DNA of 53,858 bases from UBA11524 sp964383815 (GTDB lineage: Bacteria; Bacillota; Clostridia; Christensenellales; Aristaeellaceae): assembly GCA_964383815.1 (NCBI GenBank), contig CAYLIC010000011.1:1-53858 (forward strand). Direction: 5' to 3'. The notes under the pieces are model-generated. The model was not told the DNA's origin, made no database searches, and saw only the letters and a list, made by a program, of their open reading frames with translations. Of the stretch, positions 1 to 8,179 are shown one piece after another. Every line of letters starts with the position of its first letter. Within the stretch, counting starts at the first letter, position 1. Position numbers and translations under genes: made by a program.

Positions 1-51
1 GATCTGCCGGATGAGGCCATGTTTGAGGATTTCCGCTATCAGGGCGAATAA
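1..51 (+). CDS. 3' end of an unidentified protein-coding gene (partial)
   Basis: The first 51 bases read in frame as DLPDEAMFEDFRYQGE followed by TAA. The acidic, non-repetitive ending and the hairpins and terminator downstream fit the true end of a plus-strand gene that starts outside the window. Sixteen residues are too few to assign a family, and it could be a chance open frame at the window edge. Confidence 0.45.
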   Translation, partial: DLPDEAMFEDFRYQGE

Positions 52-61
52 AAAGGGCGCT

Positions 62-200
62 CCGTCACTGTCAGGCCTGCAGGCAGGCCTGACGGCCGTT
101 CCTTCGCGTAAGGAAAGTTTCCGGCAAAGCCGGAAACGCCCCGCCCGACCGGCAAAGCCGGTCGATACGAATACAGTCAGAGGGCCTGCGGGCCCTCCGA
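62..200. repeat. Cluster of short-loop hairpins in an intergenic region
   Basis: Four strong inverted repeats follow one another: arms 71-80/83-92 (10 bp, 2-base loop), 117-125/129-137 (9 bp, AAA loop), 146-153/157-164 (8 bp, AAA loop) and 180-186/191-197 (7 bp, 4-base loop). A weaker CCTT/AAGG pair lies at 101-113. Two hairpins share the core CCGGC-AAA-GCCGG. No ORF covers the block convincingly. It resembles the GC-rich REP-like intergenic elements common in Clostridia genomes. A role in mRNA 3'-end stability or termination is inference. Confidence 0.7.
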
Positions 201-229
201 CACCTCCTAAAGGATTTTTGACAGTCTGG

Positions 230-261
230 GCGCTCCGTTTGCAGCGGAGCGCTCATTTTTT
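230..261 (+). terminator. Rho-independent terminator
   Basis: Arms GCGCTCCG (230-237) and CGGAGCGC (245-252) enclose a 7-base loop and are followed by TCATTTTTT on the plus strand, so the hairpin ends transcription coming from the gene finishing at 51. It abuts the stop codon of the minus-strand J-domain gene. On the minus strand no T-run follows, so it is a weaker terminator in that direction. Confidence 0.75.
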
Positions 262-795
262 GTGGAACAGGCTTTTGATTTTGCCTTGCAGGGTGCTTTG
301 CTTTTTCATGCCCACGGCGGCATCCAGGGCGCCGCGGCGGTATTCCAGGTTGTCCGGCTCCCGGCGGATGGCCTCCCGGAAGGCCTGGTGCGCGGCCTCG
401 TATTGCTGGAGCATCATGTGGGCCCGGCCCTGCACGTCATACCAGCGGGCGCTGCGCTCCCTGGTGCGGCCCAGGTGGTGCAGGGCGCTGGCAGCATTGT
501 GCTGGCCCAGCATCTTCTCCGCCAGGCGGACGGCATCGGCCACGGGCAGCTCGTGGGGGTAGGCGGTGTGGGCGGGCAGCGCCAGGCGCAGAGCCTGCTC
601 GTAGGCCAGGTTCAGGGCGATCATCTTCTCCTGGGCGGCCTTCTGCTCGTCCGCATCCAGAAACTGATCCGGGTGGCACTTCTTCACCAGTGCCCGGTAG
701 GCATGGCGGATCTCCTCCTCGCCCGCCATTCTGCTCAGGCCCAGCACCTCAAACGGATCCTTGATGTCCCTCACCTCCCGGCCCGGTTGCTGCAA
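253..795 (-). CDS. J-domain (DnaJ-like) protein with TPR-like C-terminus
   Basis: Encodes about 180 residues. Residues about 12-75 form a J domain (KDPFEVLGLSRMAGEEEIRHAY, shown here as KDPFEVLGL then EEEIRHAY) with the HPD motif at 41-43, which in this family stimulates Hsp70 ATPase. The remainder (about 90-165) is helical and TPR-like, ending in a lysine-rich tail. Glycine/phenylalanine and zinc-finger regions of true DnaJ are missing, so it is a specialised co-chaperone with unknown client. The start is unclear: the longest frame begins with TTG at 795, GTG lies at 774, and an ideal GGGAGGTGA site sits 8 bases before an ATC codon at 765, exactly where relatives begin MKDP or MRDP. Promoter elements lie at 898-925. 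Confidence 0.85.
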   Translation of the reverse strand: MQQPGREVRDIKDPFEVLGLSRMAGEEEIRHAYRALVKKCHPDQFLDADEQKAAQEKMIALNLAYEQALRLALPAHTAYPHELPVADAVRLAEKMLGQHNAASALHHLGRTRERSARWYDVQGRAHMMLQQYEAAHQAFREAIRREPDNLEYRRGALDAAVGMKKQSTLQGKIKSLFHKK

Positions 796-881
796 AGTGG
801 TATGGCTGGCGCTATGCCGTCAGGCATTTTACGTTGTCCGGCTCCGGCAGGGTTACGCTTTTGCACAGCAAAAACCCTTCC

Positions 882-928
882 GGGCACTTGTGCCCCCATT
901 ATAACACACTTTTCACAAATTGCAATTT
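882..928 (-). promoter_or_regulatory. Promoter and palindromes upstream of the J-domain gene
   Basis: On the minus strand TTGCAA (925-920) and TATAAT (903-898) are spaced 16 bases apart. Two symmetric sites overlap it: the perfect palindrome AAATTGCAATTT at 917-928 over the -35, and GGGCAC-TT-GTGCCC at 882-895 at the expected start of transcription. Either could be an operator; the regulator is unknown. The leader between here and the gene, about 796-890, can fold into further GC-rich hairpins. Confidence 0.6.
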
Positions 929-965
929 CAATTTGGGCTATCCGGGGAATGGCAAAGCGCCATCT

Positions 966-2411
966 TCACGCTTCCAGCTGGCGCTGGCAGTAGGCGACCA
1001 TGTCATTCAGGGTTTGGGCGGTTTCCTCGGGGGAGAGGACGCTGCCATCCAGCACACTGTGGATGAAAAAGCTGCGGTACAGCCGCAGAAAGTCCGGCTG
1101 GGTTACGAAGGCCTCGCTGTGACCGGCCTTCAGGTCATAGTCCGTGCCCGGCTTGATCAGGCACAGCGCGGCGCCATCCAGCAGGATCAGCTCGTCCTCG
1201 CGGATGCTGTCCTCGTCCCGGAGAAAGTACAGGTGAAAGCTGGGGTTGCTGCGCTGCAGGTCAATCACCGTTTGCAGCACCTGCAGGCGCTCTGGCATGG
1301 TGAGGGCGCGGAAGGCCCAGAACTGGTCGCTCAGGCGGCCCGTCTGGAGAAATTTCCACACGGCGCGGCGCTTGAAAACATGGTGCTGCGGCTGCTTTTT
1401 GGTGAAGGCGTTCTCCTGCCTGCGCAGGCAGATGTCCACCAGCTCGTCCAGGTTGCCAAGGCCGTCGCCCGCTGCCGGGCCTTCCAGCAGGGCGGTTTTC
1501 CAAATGTCAACGGGCACCTGCTCAAAGCCGAAATCCGGCTTCAGGCGATAGGTTGCCCTGTCCCGCTCCATTTCCGCACAGTCCTTGAGGAAGCTGGCGT
1601 AGTTTTCCGTGCCGGTGGAAACACGGCCGTTGCGCAAGGGTTGAGCCCTTTTCTTCATGGGCTCCAGCATGCGGAAAATGGCGCTTCCATCCCCCAGAAA
1701 GGAAAAGCGCAGGCCCTCTGTTTTGCTTTGGAACACCACCATGTCAAGCCAGGGCACGCCGTCCTTTTCATACTGGCAGAGCAGCACATCGGACAGGTAA
1801 ATCCCCCGGGGGTTATCCAGCAGGTATTCCCGGCTGGCGAAGGTCATGCCGCCAAAATATCCCGCATCGTGCAGGATGGGCATCACCGCGCGGACAGCCA
1901 GCACCGTGCGCATCAGGCTCCTGTCGGAATACAGGTAGTGCTCCACGGTGGCCCGCTTTTGCCTGGTTAAAACCGCCAGTGCGCTGAAAAGGGCCATGGT
2001 TTCGCAGTTGATCACGGTGATTTTCATGCCCTTCATGGGCAGGTAGCGGCTCAGCAGCGTCTGGCGGGAGCCTGTCTGCGGGTCCAGGAGCACAGGGTCC
2101 ACCAGGGGCGGGTCGCCTGCCAGCAGCTGGTGGAGCAGCTGGGTGGCATTGTATTCCACGGGCCCCAGGCGCCTGAACTCCAGCAGCTGATCCACCTGCC
2201 GGTGCTCCTGGGGTGTCAGGCACAGGGTCTGGCTGTTTTTCATCTGCCGGCAAAAGCGGCGCAGGCTGTCCAGGTTGGCCTTGCCCTGGATAATCCGCAT
2301 GACGGAGGTCTGGCTCTTGTAGCCCAGCAGGCTTGCCAGCGCTGCAATGGAAAGGCCGCGGCTCTGGCGTATCTCCGTCACCACCTGGCGAATATCCGGC
2401 TCCATGTTCAT
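966..2411 (-). CDS. XRE-type helix-turn-helix protein with large unassigned C-terminal region
   Basis: 481 residues from ATG 2411 (MNMEPDIRQ), 13 bases after the upstream gene stops. Residues about 5-50 look like a Cro/C1-type helix-turn-helix (RGLSIAALASLLGYKS, then SVMRIIQGKANLDSLRRFC). The remaining 420 residues are soluble, alpha/beta in character, without transmembrane segments, and I do not recognise the fold. It may be a ligand-sensing or effector region of a transcription regulator. The longer frame reaching 2543 overlaps the upstream coding region and is unlikely. It sits at the distal end of the rimM-trmD-membrane protein gene run. Confidence 0.75.
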   Translation of the reverse strand: MNMEPDIRQVVTEIRQSRGLSIAALASLLGYKSQTSVMRIIQGKANLDSLRRFCRQMKNSQTLCLTPQEHRQVDQLLEFRRLGPVEYNATQLLHQLLAGDPPLVDPVLLDPQTGSRQTLLSRYLPMKGMKITVINCETMALFSALAVLTRQKRATVEHYLYSDRSLMRTVLAVRAVMPILHDAGYFGGMTFASREYLLDNPRGIYLSDVLLCQYEKDGVPWLDMVVFQSKTEGLRFSFLGDGSAIFRMLEPMKKRAQPLRNGRVSTGTENYASFLKDCAEMERDRATYRLKPDFGFEQVPVDIWKTALLEGPAAGDGLGNLDELVDICLRRQENAFTKKQPQHHVFKRRAVWKFLQTGRLSDQFWAFRALTMPERLQVLQTVIDLQRSNPSFHLYFLRDEDSIREDELILLDGAALCLIKPGTDYDLKAGHSEAFVTQPDFLRLYRSFFIHSVLDGSVLSPEETAQTLNDMVAYCQRQLEA

Positions 2412-2424
2412 ACCAGCTTTCTCA

Positions 2425-2793
2425 TCATTTGCGGGTGCGCAGGCATTGGGTGAGCATGTAGGCGGCAAAGGTGCACTCCGCCAGCACCACCTGCCCATCC
2501 TGGGTGGCAAGCATGCCCAGCACAGGCAGGCTGATGGCGCCAATGCTGCTTAGGTATTGGTAGGCCACAACCGCAACCAGAACCAGGGCGGGTATCCACA
2601 AAAGGCCTGCAAAGGGCTCCCGGCGCCTGCCTGCGCCTGCAATGGGCAAAAGCAGCGCCAGGGAAATGCCCAGCAAGCCGCCCTTGAGCACATTGCTCCA
2701 GAAGCCCAGGCCACCCATCACCGGCAGCAGCAGGCACACCAGCACCGCCAGCAGGAGCGGCGCAACCATCACCGTCAGCTTTCGCAGGAACAT
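2425..2793 (-). CDS. Small integral membrane protein, function unknown
   Basis: 122 residues starting MFLRKLTVMVAP. Four hydrophobic stretches can be seen (about 6-26, 30-52, 62-80 and 85-110), separated by a short basic loop (GAGRRREP). The start codon overlaps the TrmD stop in a TGATG arrangement, so translation is probably coupled to trmD. No family was recognised. The longer frame extending to 3066 lies over trmD and is a shadow. Confidence 0.7.
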   Translation of the reverse strand: MFLRKLTVMVAPLLLAVLVCLLLPVMGGLGFWSNVLKGGLLGISLALLLPIAGAGRRREPFAGLLWIPALVLVAVVAYQYLSSIGAISLPVLGMLATQDGQVVLAECTFAAYMLTQCLRTRK

Positions 2794-3512
2794 CACATTT
2801 CCTCCAGCATACGCTTTTCCTTGTCCGTCAGTTGGGCGCTTGCCAGCAGGTCGGGCCGGAAGCGCCTGGTGGCCCGCAGGGACTCCTGCCGGCGCCAGGC
2901 CTTGATTTTCGCATGGTCGCCAGAGAGAAGCACCTCCGGCACCTCCATGCCGTTCAGCTCCCTGGGGCGGGTGTACTGGGGGTACTCCAGCAGCCCATCG
3001 GAAAAGGACTCCTCCTCCGGGCTTTCGGCAGAACCCAACACACCGGGGATGAACCGGGCCACGCAATCCGTCAGCACCATGGCGGCCAGTTCGCCACCGG
3101 TGAGGATGTAATCACCAATGCTGATTTCCTCGTCAATGCAGGCGTCCAGGGCCCGCTGATCCACACCCTCGTAGTGACCGCAGAGCAGCACCAGCTCCTC
3201 CTCCCGGGCCAGCTGCCGGGCCTTGGCGGTGGTCAGCGTGGCGCCCCGGGGGCCCATGTAGATCCGCCTGCCGCGAAAGTCCGGCCCGGTGGCAGCCGCC
3301 ATGGCATCCATAATGGGCTGGGCCAGCATCACCATGCCTGCGCCGCCGCCGAAGGGATAATCATCGGTATTCTTGTGCTTCCTGTCAGAAAAGGGGCGAA
3401 TGTCGATGCATTCCACCTCAATCAGCCCCTGTTCCCGGGCCCGGCCCAGGATGCTGGTGTTCAGCACGCCATCGAACATTTCCGGGAAGATGGTCAGTAT
3501 CTTAATCTTCAA
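2793..3512 (-). CDS. trmD: tRNA (guanine-N1-)-methyltransferase TrmD
   Basis: Methylates G37 at N1 in tRNAs reading CNN codons, using S-adenosylmethionine, which prevents +1 frameshifting. 239 residues, the normal length. The start is taken as TTG 3512, giving MKIKILTIFPEMF with a GAGGTGG site 6 bases upstream; it lies inside the last codons of rimM. The SPOUT trefoil-knot motif SIGDYILTGGELA and the GPRGATLTT region are present. The neighbour rimM is its usual partner. The C-terminus runs to KRMLEEM, overlapping the next gene by one base. Confidence 0.95.
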   Translation of the reverse strand: MKIKILTIFPEMFDGVLNTSILGRAREQGLIEVECIDIRPFSDRKHKNTDDYPFGGGAGMVMLAQPIMDAMAAATGPDFRGRRIYMGPRGATLTTAKARQLAREEELVLLCGHYEGVDQRALDACIDEEISIGDYILTGGELAAMVLTDCVARFIPGVLGSAESPEEESFSDGLLEYPQYTRPRELNGMEVPEVLLSGDHAKIKAWRRQESLRATRRFRPDLLASAQLTDKEKRMLEEM

Positions 3513-4029
3513 CAACAGCCACCTCTTGCAGCCTTTCAGTGCAGACGGAAATGCGGCGTGCAGCCACATCCACCGCGGGGAAAACGGCCTTCAGGGCAGG
3601 AGCCATCAGGCTGCCCTTGGAGGTGCGGAAAACATACACATCCACCGGGCCATGCTGGAGAACATCGGTCAGGGTGCCCAGCACAGCGCCGGTTTCGTCC
3701 ACGGCTTCGCAGCCAATCAGGTCGCAGATGAAGGCCTCGTCCTCCCCGGGCTGGGCGGTCTGCTCCCGGCGGATGTACAGCTGGGTGCCCCGCAGGCGCT
3801 CCACGGCATTTGGATCGGCGCAGGTGCCCAGGGTGATGTAGGCAAAGCCGTCATGCACCCGGGAGCACCTGGCGGCAATGGGTTCATACCCATCGCCAGC
3901 CTGAATGTAAAGGGTTTTCCAGGCAAGAAAGTCCTGGGGGTCGGCAGCATAGGGCTTCACCTTGGCCTCGCCCCGGATGCCCTGGGGCTTGAGCACTTCA
4001 CCAATCATCAGATAGTCGTTCATGGTCAT
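3502..4029 (-). CDS. rimM: 16S rRNA processing/ribosome maturation factor RimM
   Basis: RimM binds ribosomal protein S19 and assists maturation of the 30S head domain. 175 residues, the usual size, with the N-terminal RimM barrel (MIGEVLKPQGIRGEAKVKPY) and a C-terminal PRC-barrel (about 95-170, with DLIGCEAVDETGAVLGTL). Start is ATG 4029 or the in-frame ATG at 4023. Its last codons contain the trmD ribosome site and TTG start, so the two are translationally coupled. Ribosomal protein genes rpsP and rplS, often adjacent, are absent here. Confidence 0.93.
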   Translation of the reverse strand: MTMNDYLMIGEVLKPQGIRGEAKVKPYAADPQDFLAWKTLYIQAGDGYEPIAARCSRVHDGFAYITLGTCADPNAVERLRGTQLYIRREQTAQPGEDEAFICDLIGCEAVDETGAVLGTLTDVLQHGPVDVYVFRTSKGSLMAPALKAVFPAVDVAARRISVCTERLQEVAVVED

Positions 4030-4092
4030 TCTCCTTGCGCATTGCTTCCACCCAAAACAGTACCATGAGCGGCGGGGAAAGTCAATGCGCGG

Positions 4093-6927
4093 TTACTTCT
4101 TTTCCAGCAGCGTTTTCAGGTATTGCCCGGTGTAGCTTGCCGGGCACCGGGCCACCTGCTCCGGGGTACCGGCACACACCACGGTACCGCCGCCATCGCC
4201 GCCCTCCGGCCCCAGGTCAATCAGCCAGTCCGCCACTTTAATCACGTCCAGGTTGTGCTCAATCACCAGCACACTGTTGCCTGCATCCGTCAGGCGCTGG
4301 AGCACGGAAATCAGCTTGTCTACATCCGCCATGTGCAGGCCCGTGGTGGGCTCGTCCAGCAGGTAAACGGTTTTGCCTGTGGCCTTGCGGCTCAGCTCGG
4401 TGGCCAGCTTCACCCGCTGGGCCTCGCCGCCGGAAAGGGTGGTGGAGGGCTGGCCCAGCTTCATGTAGCCCAGGCCCACATCGTACAGGGTTTCCAGCTT
4501 GCGCAGAATGCCCTGGTGATTCTCGAAGAAGCCCATGGCCTCCTCCACATTCATGTCCAGCACTTCATAGATGTTCTTGCCCTTGTAGGTCACTTCCAGG
4601 GTTTCCCGGTTATAGCGCCTGCCCTTGCACACCTCGCAGGGCACATAAATATCCGGCAGGAAGTGCATTTCGATTTTCAAAAGCCCGTCGCCGGAGCAGG
4701 CCTCGCAGCGGCCACCCTTCACGTTGAAGGAGAAGCGGTTTTCCTTATACCCCCTTGCCTTGGCCTCCGGGCACTGGGCGAAGATTTTGCGTATCTGGTC
4801 AAACAGGCCGGTATAGGTTGCCGGGTTGGAGCGGGGGGTGCGGCCAATGGGGCTTTGGTCAATGCAGATAATTTTGTCCAGCTGCTCCACACCCTCCATG
4901 GCCCGGAAGCTGCCGGGCTTGGTCTTGGCCCTGTTCAGCACCCGGGCCAGGTGCTTGTGGAGAATCTCGTTCACCAGGCTGCTCTTGCCGGAGCCGGACA
5001 CGCCCGTCACGCAGCACAGAACTCCCAGGGGGATTTCCACATCAATATTGCGCAGGTTGTGCTCCTGGGCGCCCAGTACCTTCAGCCAGCCGGCAGGCGT
5101 GCGGCGGCTGTCCGGCAGGGCGATTTTCCTTGCCCCGGAAAGGTACTGGCCCGTCAGGCTTTCCTTGCAGGCCTTGATATCCTCAATGGTACCCTCCGCC
5201 ACAATGTGCCCGCCGTGGATGCCTGCACCCGGGCCCACATCCACAATCCAGTCGGCAGCGTACATGGTGTCCTCGTCATGCTCCACCACTACCAGGGTGT
5301 TGCCCAGGTCCCGCATGCGCTTCAGGGTGGCGATGAGCCTGGCATTGTCCCGCTGGTGCAGGCCGATGGACGGCTCATCCAGGATGTACAGGACGCCCAT
5401 CAGCGCCGAGCCGATCTGCGTGGCCAGGCGGATGCGCTGGGCCTCGCCGCCGGACAGGCTGCCTGCGGCCCGAGACAGGGTTAGGTATCCCAGACCCACA
5501 TCAATCAGGAACCCCAGCCGGGCGTCAATCTCCTTGAGGATTTGCGCGCCAATCATCTTTTCTTTTTCCGTCATGGTCAGGCTGCGGAAGAAGGCGCGGG
5601 CATCCAGAATGCTCATGTCGCTGACCTCCGCCAGGTTTCTGCCGCCCACGGTGACAGCCATGGCCTCCGGCTTCAGCCGGTGACCGTGGCAGGAGGGACA
5701 GGTTTCCTCCGCCATGTATTCCTCATAGGCGGCCTTCATTCCATCGGAGGAGGTTTCGTTATACCTTCGCTCCAGCATGGGAATGAAACCCTCAAACGCG
5801 GTGTTGTACTCCGTTTTGCCGCGAACGCCCTCATACTCGATGCTGATTTTCTCCTTCCCGGTGCCGTACAGCAGCGCCTTTCTGGCGGCAGGCGAAAGAT
5901 CCTTCACCTTGGTGTCCAGTGTGAAGCCATACTTCTTGCCCAGCGCCGTCATGAACTGACCGCCCATGCTGTTCGGGTCGGCCACGTTGAAGCCCATCAC
6001 GTTCACGCCGCCCTTGCGCAGGGGCAGCTCTGGGTCAGGCAGGAGAATGTCCGGAGAAATCTTCATCAGCGTGCCCAAACCAGAGCACTCCGGGCAGGCG
6101 CCAAAGGGGCTGTTGAAGGAGAACATCCGGGGCGCAAGCTCCTCAATGGAAACACCGCAATCCGGGCAGGCGTAGTTCATGGAGAACAGCAGCTCGCCCT
6201 GGTCGAACAAATCCATCACCACCAGACCGCCGGAGCGGGCGGTAGCCGTTTCAACGGAGTCTGCCAGGCGCTTTTGGAACTCCTTTCCCTGGCGGATGAT
6301 CAGCCTGTCCACCACCAATTCAATGGTGTGCTTCTTCTGCTTGTCCAGAGTGGGTGTATCGTCAATCTCGTACAGCTCGCCATCAATCCGCACCCGGACA
6401 AAGCCGCTCTTCCGGGCCTCCTCCAGCAGCCTGGCATGCTCGCCCTTCCGGGCGCGCACCACCGGGGCCAGTACTTGCATGCGGGTACCCTCAGGGTATT
6501 TTTGCACTGCATCTACCATTTGATCCACCGTCTGTTGGCGAATTTCTTTCCCGCACACCGGACAGTGGGGAATGCCTATCCGCGCCCACAGCAGGCGCAG
6601 GTAGTCATGAATTTCCGTCACCGTGCCCACGGTGGAGCGGGGGTTGCGGCTGGTGGTTTTCTGGTCGATGGAAATGGCGGGAGAAAGGCCTTCGATGCTG
6701 TCCACATCGGGCTTTTCCATCTGCCCCAGAAACATGCGGGCATAGCTGGACAGGCTTTCCACATAGCGGCGCTGGCCCTCGGCATAAATGGTGTCGAAGG
6801 CCAGGCTGCTCTTGCCGGAGCCGGACAGGCCGGTGAACACCACCAGCTTGTCCCGGGGGATGGTCAGGCTCACGTTTTGCAGGTTGTGCTCCCGGGCACC
6901 GCGGATGATGATGGATTCGTTGCTCAT
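4093..6927 (-). CDS. uvrA: Excinuclease ABC subunit A
   Basis: DNA damage-recognition ATPase of nucleotide excision repair, acting with UvrB and UvrC. 944 residues from ATG 6927 (MSNESIIIRGAREHNLQN), full length. There are two ABC ATPase modules: Walker A GLSGSGKSS near residue 32 with signature LSGGEAQRIRLA, and GVSGSGKSS near 640 with LSGGEAQRVKLA. Zinc-binding cysteine pairs are visible (CPDC/CPEC and CEAC/CEVC). A Gram-positive LexA-type box lies about 80 bases upstream at 7007-7020, in keeping with SOS control. uvrB and uvrC are not in the window. Confidence 0.97.
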   Translation of the reverse strand: MSNESIIIRGAREHNLQNVSLTIPRDKLVVFTGLSGSGKSSLAFDTIYAEGQRRYVESLSSYARMFLGQMEKPDVDSIEGLSPAISIDQKTTSRNPRSTVGTVTEIHDYLRLLWARIGIPHCPVCGKEIRQQTVDQMVDAVQKYPEGTRMQVLAPVVRARKGEHARLLEEARKSGFVRVRIDGELYEIDDTPTLDKQKKHTIELVVDRLIIRQGKEFQKRLADSVETATARSGGLVVMDLFDQGELLFSMNYACPDCGVSIEELAPRMFSFNSPFGACPECSGLGTLMKISPDILLPDPELPLRKGGVNVMGFNVADPNSMGGQFMTALGKKYGFTLDTKVKDLSPAARKALLYGTGKEKISIEYEGVRGKTEYNTAFEGFIPMLERRYNETSSDGMKAAYEEYMAEETCPSCHGHRLKPEAMAVTVGGRNLAEVSDMSILDARAFFRSLTMTEKEKMIGAQILKEIDARLGFLIDVGLGYLTLSRAAGSLSGGEAQRIRLATQIGSALMGVLYILDEPSIGLHQRDNARLIATLKRMRDLGNTLVVVEHDEDTMYAADWIVDVGPGAGIHGGHIVAEGTIEDIKACKESLTGQYLSGARKIALPDSRRTPAGWLKVLGAQEHNLRNIDVEIPLGVLCCVTGVSGSGKSSLVNEILHKHLARVLNRAKTKPGSFRAMEGVEQLDKIICIDQSPIGRTPRSNPATYTGLFDQIRKIFAQCPEAKARGYKENRFSFNVKGGRCEACSGDGLLKIEMHFLPDIYVPCEVCKGRRYNRETLEVTYKGKNIYEVLDMNVEEAMGFFENHQGILRKLETLYDVGLGYMKLGQPSTTLSGGEAQRVKLATELSRKATGKTVYLLDEPTTGLHMADVDKLISVLQRLTDAGNSVLVIEHNLDVIKVADWLIDLGPEGGDGGGTVVCAGTPEQVARCPASYTGQYLKTLLEKK

Positions 6928-7006
6928 GTCAATACCTCTTTTTGTCGCTTGGCAGTGGGTACAGGGAACAGTGTAGCACACTTTTTTTAATTAATCAACG
7001 CAAACA

Positions 7007-7020
7007 CGAACAAATGTTTT
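7007..7020. promoter_or_regulatory. Candidate LexA (SOS) box between uvrA and the divergent gene
   Basis: CGAACAAATGTTTT matches the Gram-positive LexA pattern CGAAC-N4-GTTYG in the first half and GTT of the second half. It sits 80 bases before the uvrA start. A second symmetric element, AGAATG-TTA-CATTCT (7022-7036), lies next to it and does not fit the LexA consensus. Repressor binding is inferred from motif and the known SOS membership of uvrA. Confidence 0.7.
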
Positions 7021-7041
7021 TAGAATGTTACATTCTGTTCT

Positions 7042-7070
7042 TTGACAAGGGCCATGAATGGTTGTATAAT
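7042..7070 (+). promoter_or_regulatory. Consensus SigA-type promoter
   Basis: TTGACA (7042-7047) and TATAAT (7065-7070) are perfect hexamers with a 17-base spacer. It faces the small membrane ORF, GNAT and tdk genes. Its -35 is 22 bases from the LexA-type box, so SOS control could extend to this direction, though the box is upstream of the promoter rather than over it. Confidence 0.88.
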
Positions 7071-7113
7071 AAATAATGCATCGGTTTGCCTACCCGGATA
7101 CATAGGGAGGTTC

Positions 7114-7339
7114 ATGATGGGCAAGACCCTTTTGCGTTTGCCGGCAGTGCTGGCGGCAGCGCGGCTGGCGCCCGTGGCAGGTGATTCGCATTGCGCTGTT
7201 CCTTTTGTGCGCAGGCGCGCTCATCGGCATTGAGTTTGCCCTGGACAAGTCCGACTGGGACAACACCCTGCTCTACTTCATCATGGCCGGCGTGCTGGCT
7301 GTGATGGGCACCTCCGCCCTGGCGGACGGCAGAACATAA
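7114..7339 (+). pseudogene. Small membrane protein gene, probably frameshifted
   Basis: A TAGGGAGG site (7103-7110) precedes ATG 7114, whose frame gives MMGKTLLRLPAVLAAARL and then turns into arginine-rich sequence and stops at 7230-7233. The +1 frame from about 7160 to TAA 7339 encodes a plausible hydrophobic protein (IRIALFLLCAGALIGIEFAL, then LLYFIMAGVLAVMGTSA), two membrane segments. Joining the two frames gives about 75 residues. Either there is a one-base indel, or the second frame is translated alone from GTG 7181 (52 residues). No family was recognised. Confidence 0.5.
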
Positions 7340-7360
7340 GCAATTACAAAGGAGAATGTT

Positions 7361-8161
7361 ATGGAGCTTTACCATCCCGCCGGGATGTACAACCAGCTGC
7401 CGCCGGAGGATGTTTTCCAGGTGGCGGACAAGCTGGGCAACCTGATGGGCACCGGCTACATCGTCTATCAGTATCAGCCCCACATGTACCCGGACTGCCC
7501 CCTGAACCTGTACTTCAACATGGATTGCCAGCCCGATGCCCGCTGCATGCTGCTGGGCATGCTGCTGGCCCGGGCCTATCAGCTGCGGGAGAGCAACCCC
7601 AACATGAACGCCTGCGTGTACACCAATATCGACCCCCGGGACATGCGCACAAAGGCTTTCTTTGAGCATTCCGGCCTGGACTGCTCCCAGGGTGAAAACC
7701 TGCTGCAGCTGACCCTGCCGGCAGAGGGCATCCGCATTCCCATGAGCTGCCGGGTGGTGCAGACACCCCTGAACACCCCGGAGGAGCACGCCGCGCTGCT
7801 GTACCGCCTGCAGCAGAACGACATTACTTATATCGACATGAATTACCTGGCACAGCTCCAGCGCATGCCCCACTTTACCACCCTGGCGCTTCTGCGCAAC
7901 ACGGAAATGGTGGGTGAGGTGATGCTGGCCGGCGAGGGCGACCGGTGCGAGCTGGCTGCCATCTACATCACGCCCATGTGCCGCTGCCAGGGCATGGGCA
8001 AGGCGCTGCTGTACCACGGCATGGCAACGATGGCTGCCGAGGGCGTTACCAGCATCACCGCCCGGATCATGAGCCGCTCCATCCCCCAGAACGGCCTGGT
8101 GCGCCCCTTTAACCCCCAGCTGCTGGGACAGACCATGATTTACCCCGGACGGAACATTTAA
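7361..8161 (+). CDS. GNAT-family N-acetyltransferase
   Basis: 266 residues with an AAAGGAG site before ATG 7361. The C-terminal third holds the GNAT acetyl-CoA loop region (CELAAIYITPMCRCQGMGKALL, shown as AAIYITP then CRCQGMGKALL) and the helix following it. The N-terminal half looks like a second, degenerate GNAT lobe (CMLLGMLLARAYQLRE, then VYTNIDPRD), so the protein may be a tandem GNAT. The substrate is unknown. It lies between the small membrane ORF and tdk, probably cotranscribed from the 7042 promoter. Confidence 0.8.
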   Translation: MELYHPAGMYNQLPPEDVFQVADKLGNLMGTGYIVYQYQPHMYPDCPLNLYFNMDCQPDARCMLLGMLLARAYQLRESNPNMNACVYTNIDPRDMRTKAFFEHSGLDCSQGENLLQLTLPAEGIRIPMSCRVVQTPLNTPEEHAALLYRLQQNDITYIDMNYLAQLQRMPHFTTLALLRNTEMVGEVMLAGEGDRCELAAIYITPMCRCQGMGKALLYHGMATMAAEGVTSITARIMSRSIPQNGLVRPFNPQLLGQTMIYPGRNI

Positions 8162-8179
8162 CCCAAGGAGGACACACGC

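Noticed and set aside
11..562. 183-residue open frame on the plus strand
   Set aside because: It lies over the hairpin block and antisense to the J-domain gene, with arginine and serine-rich low-information sequence.
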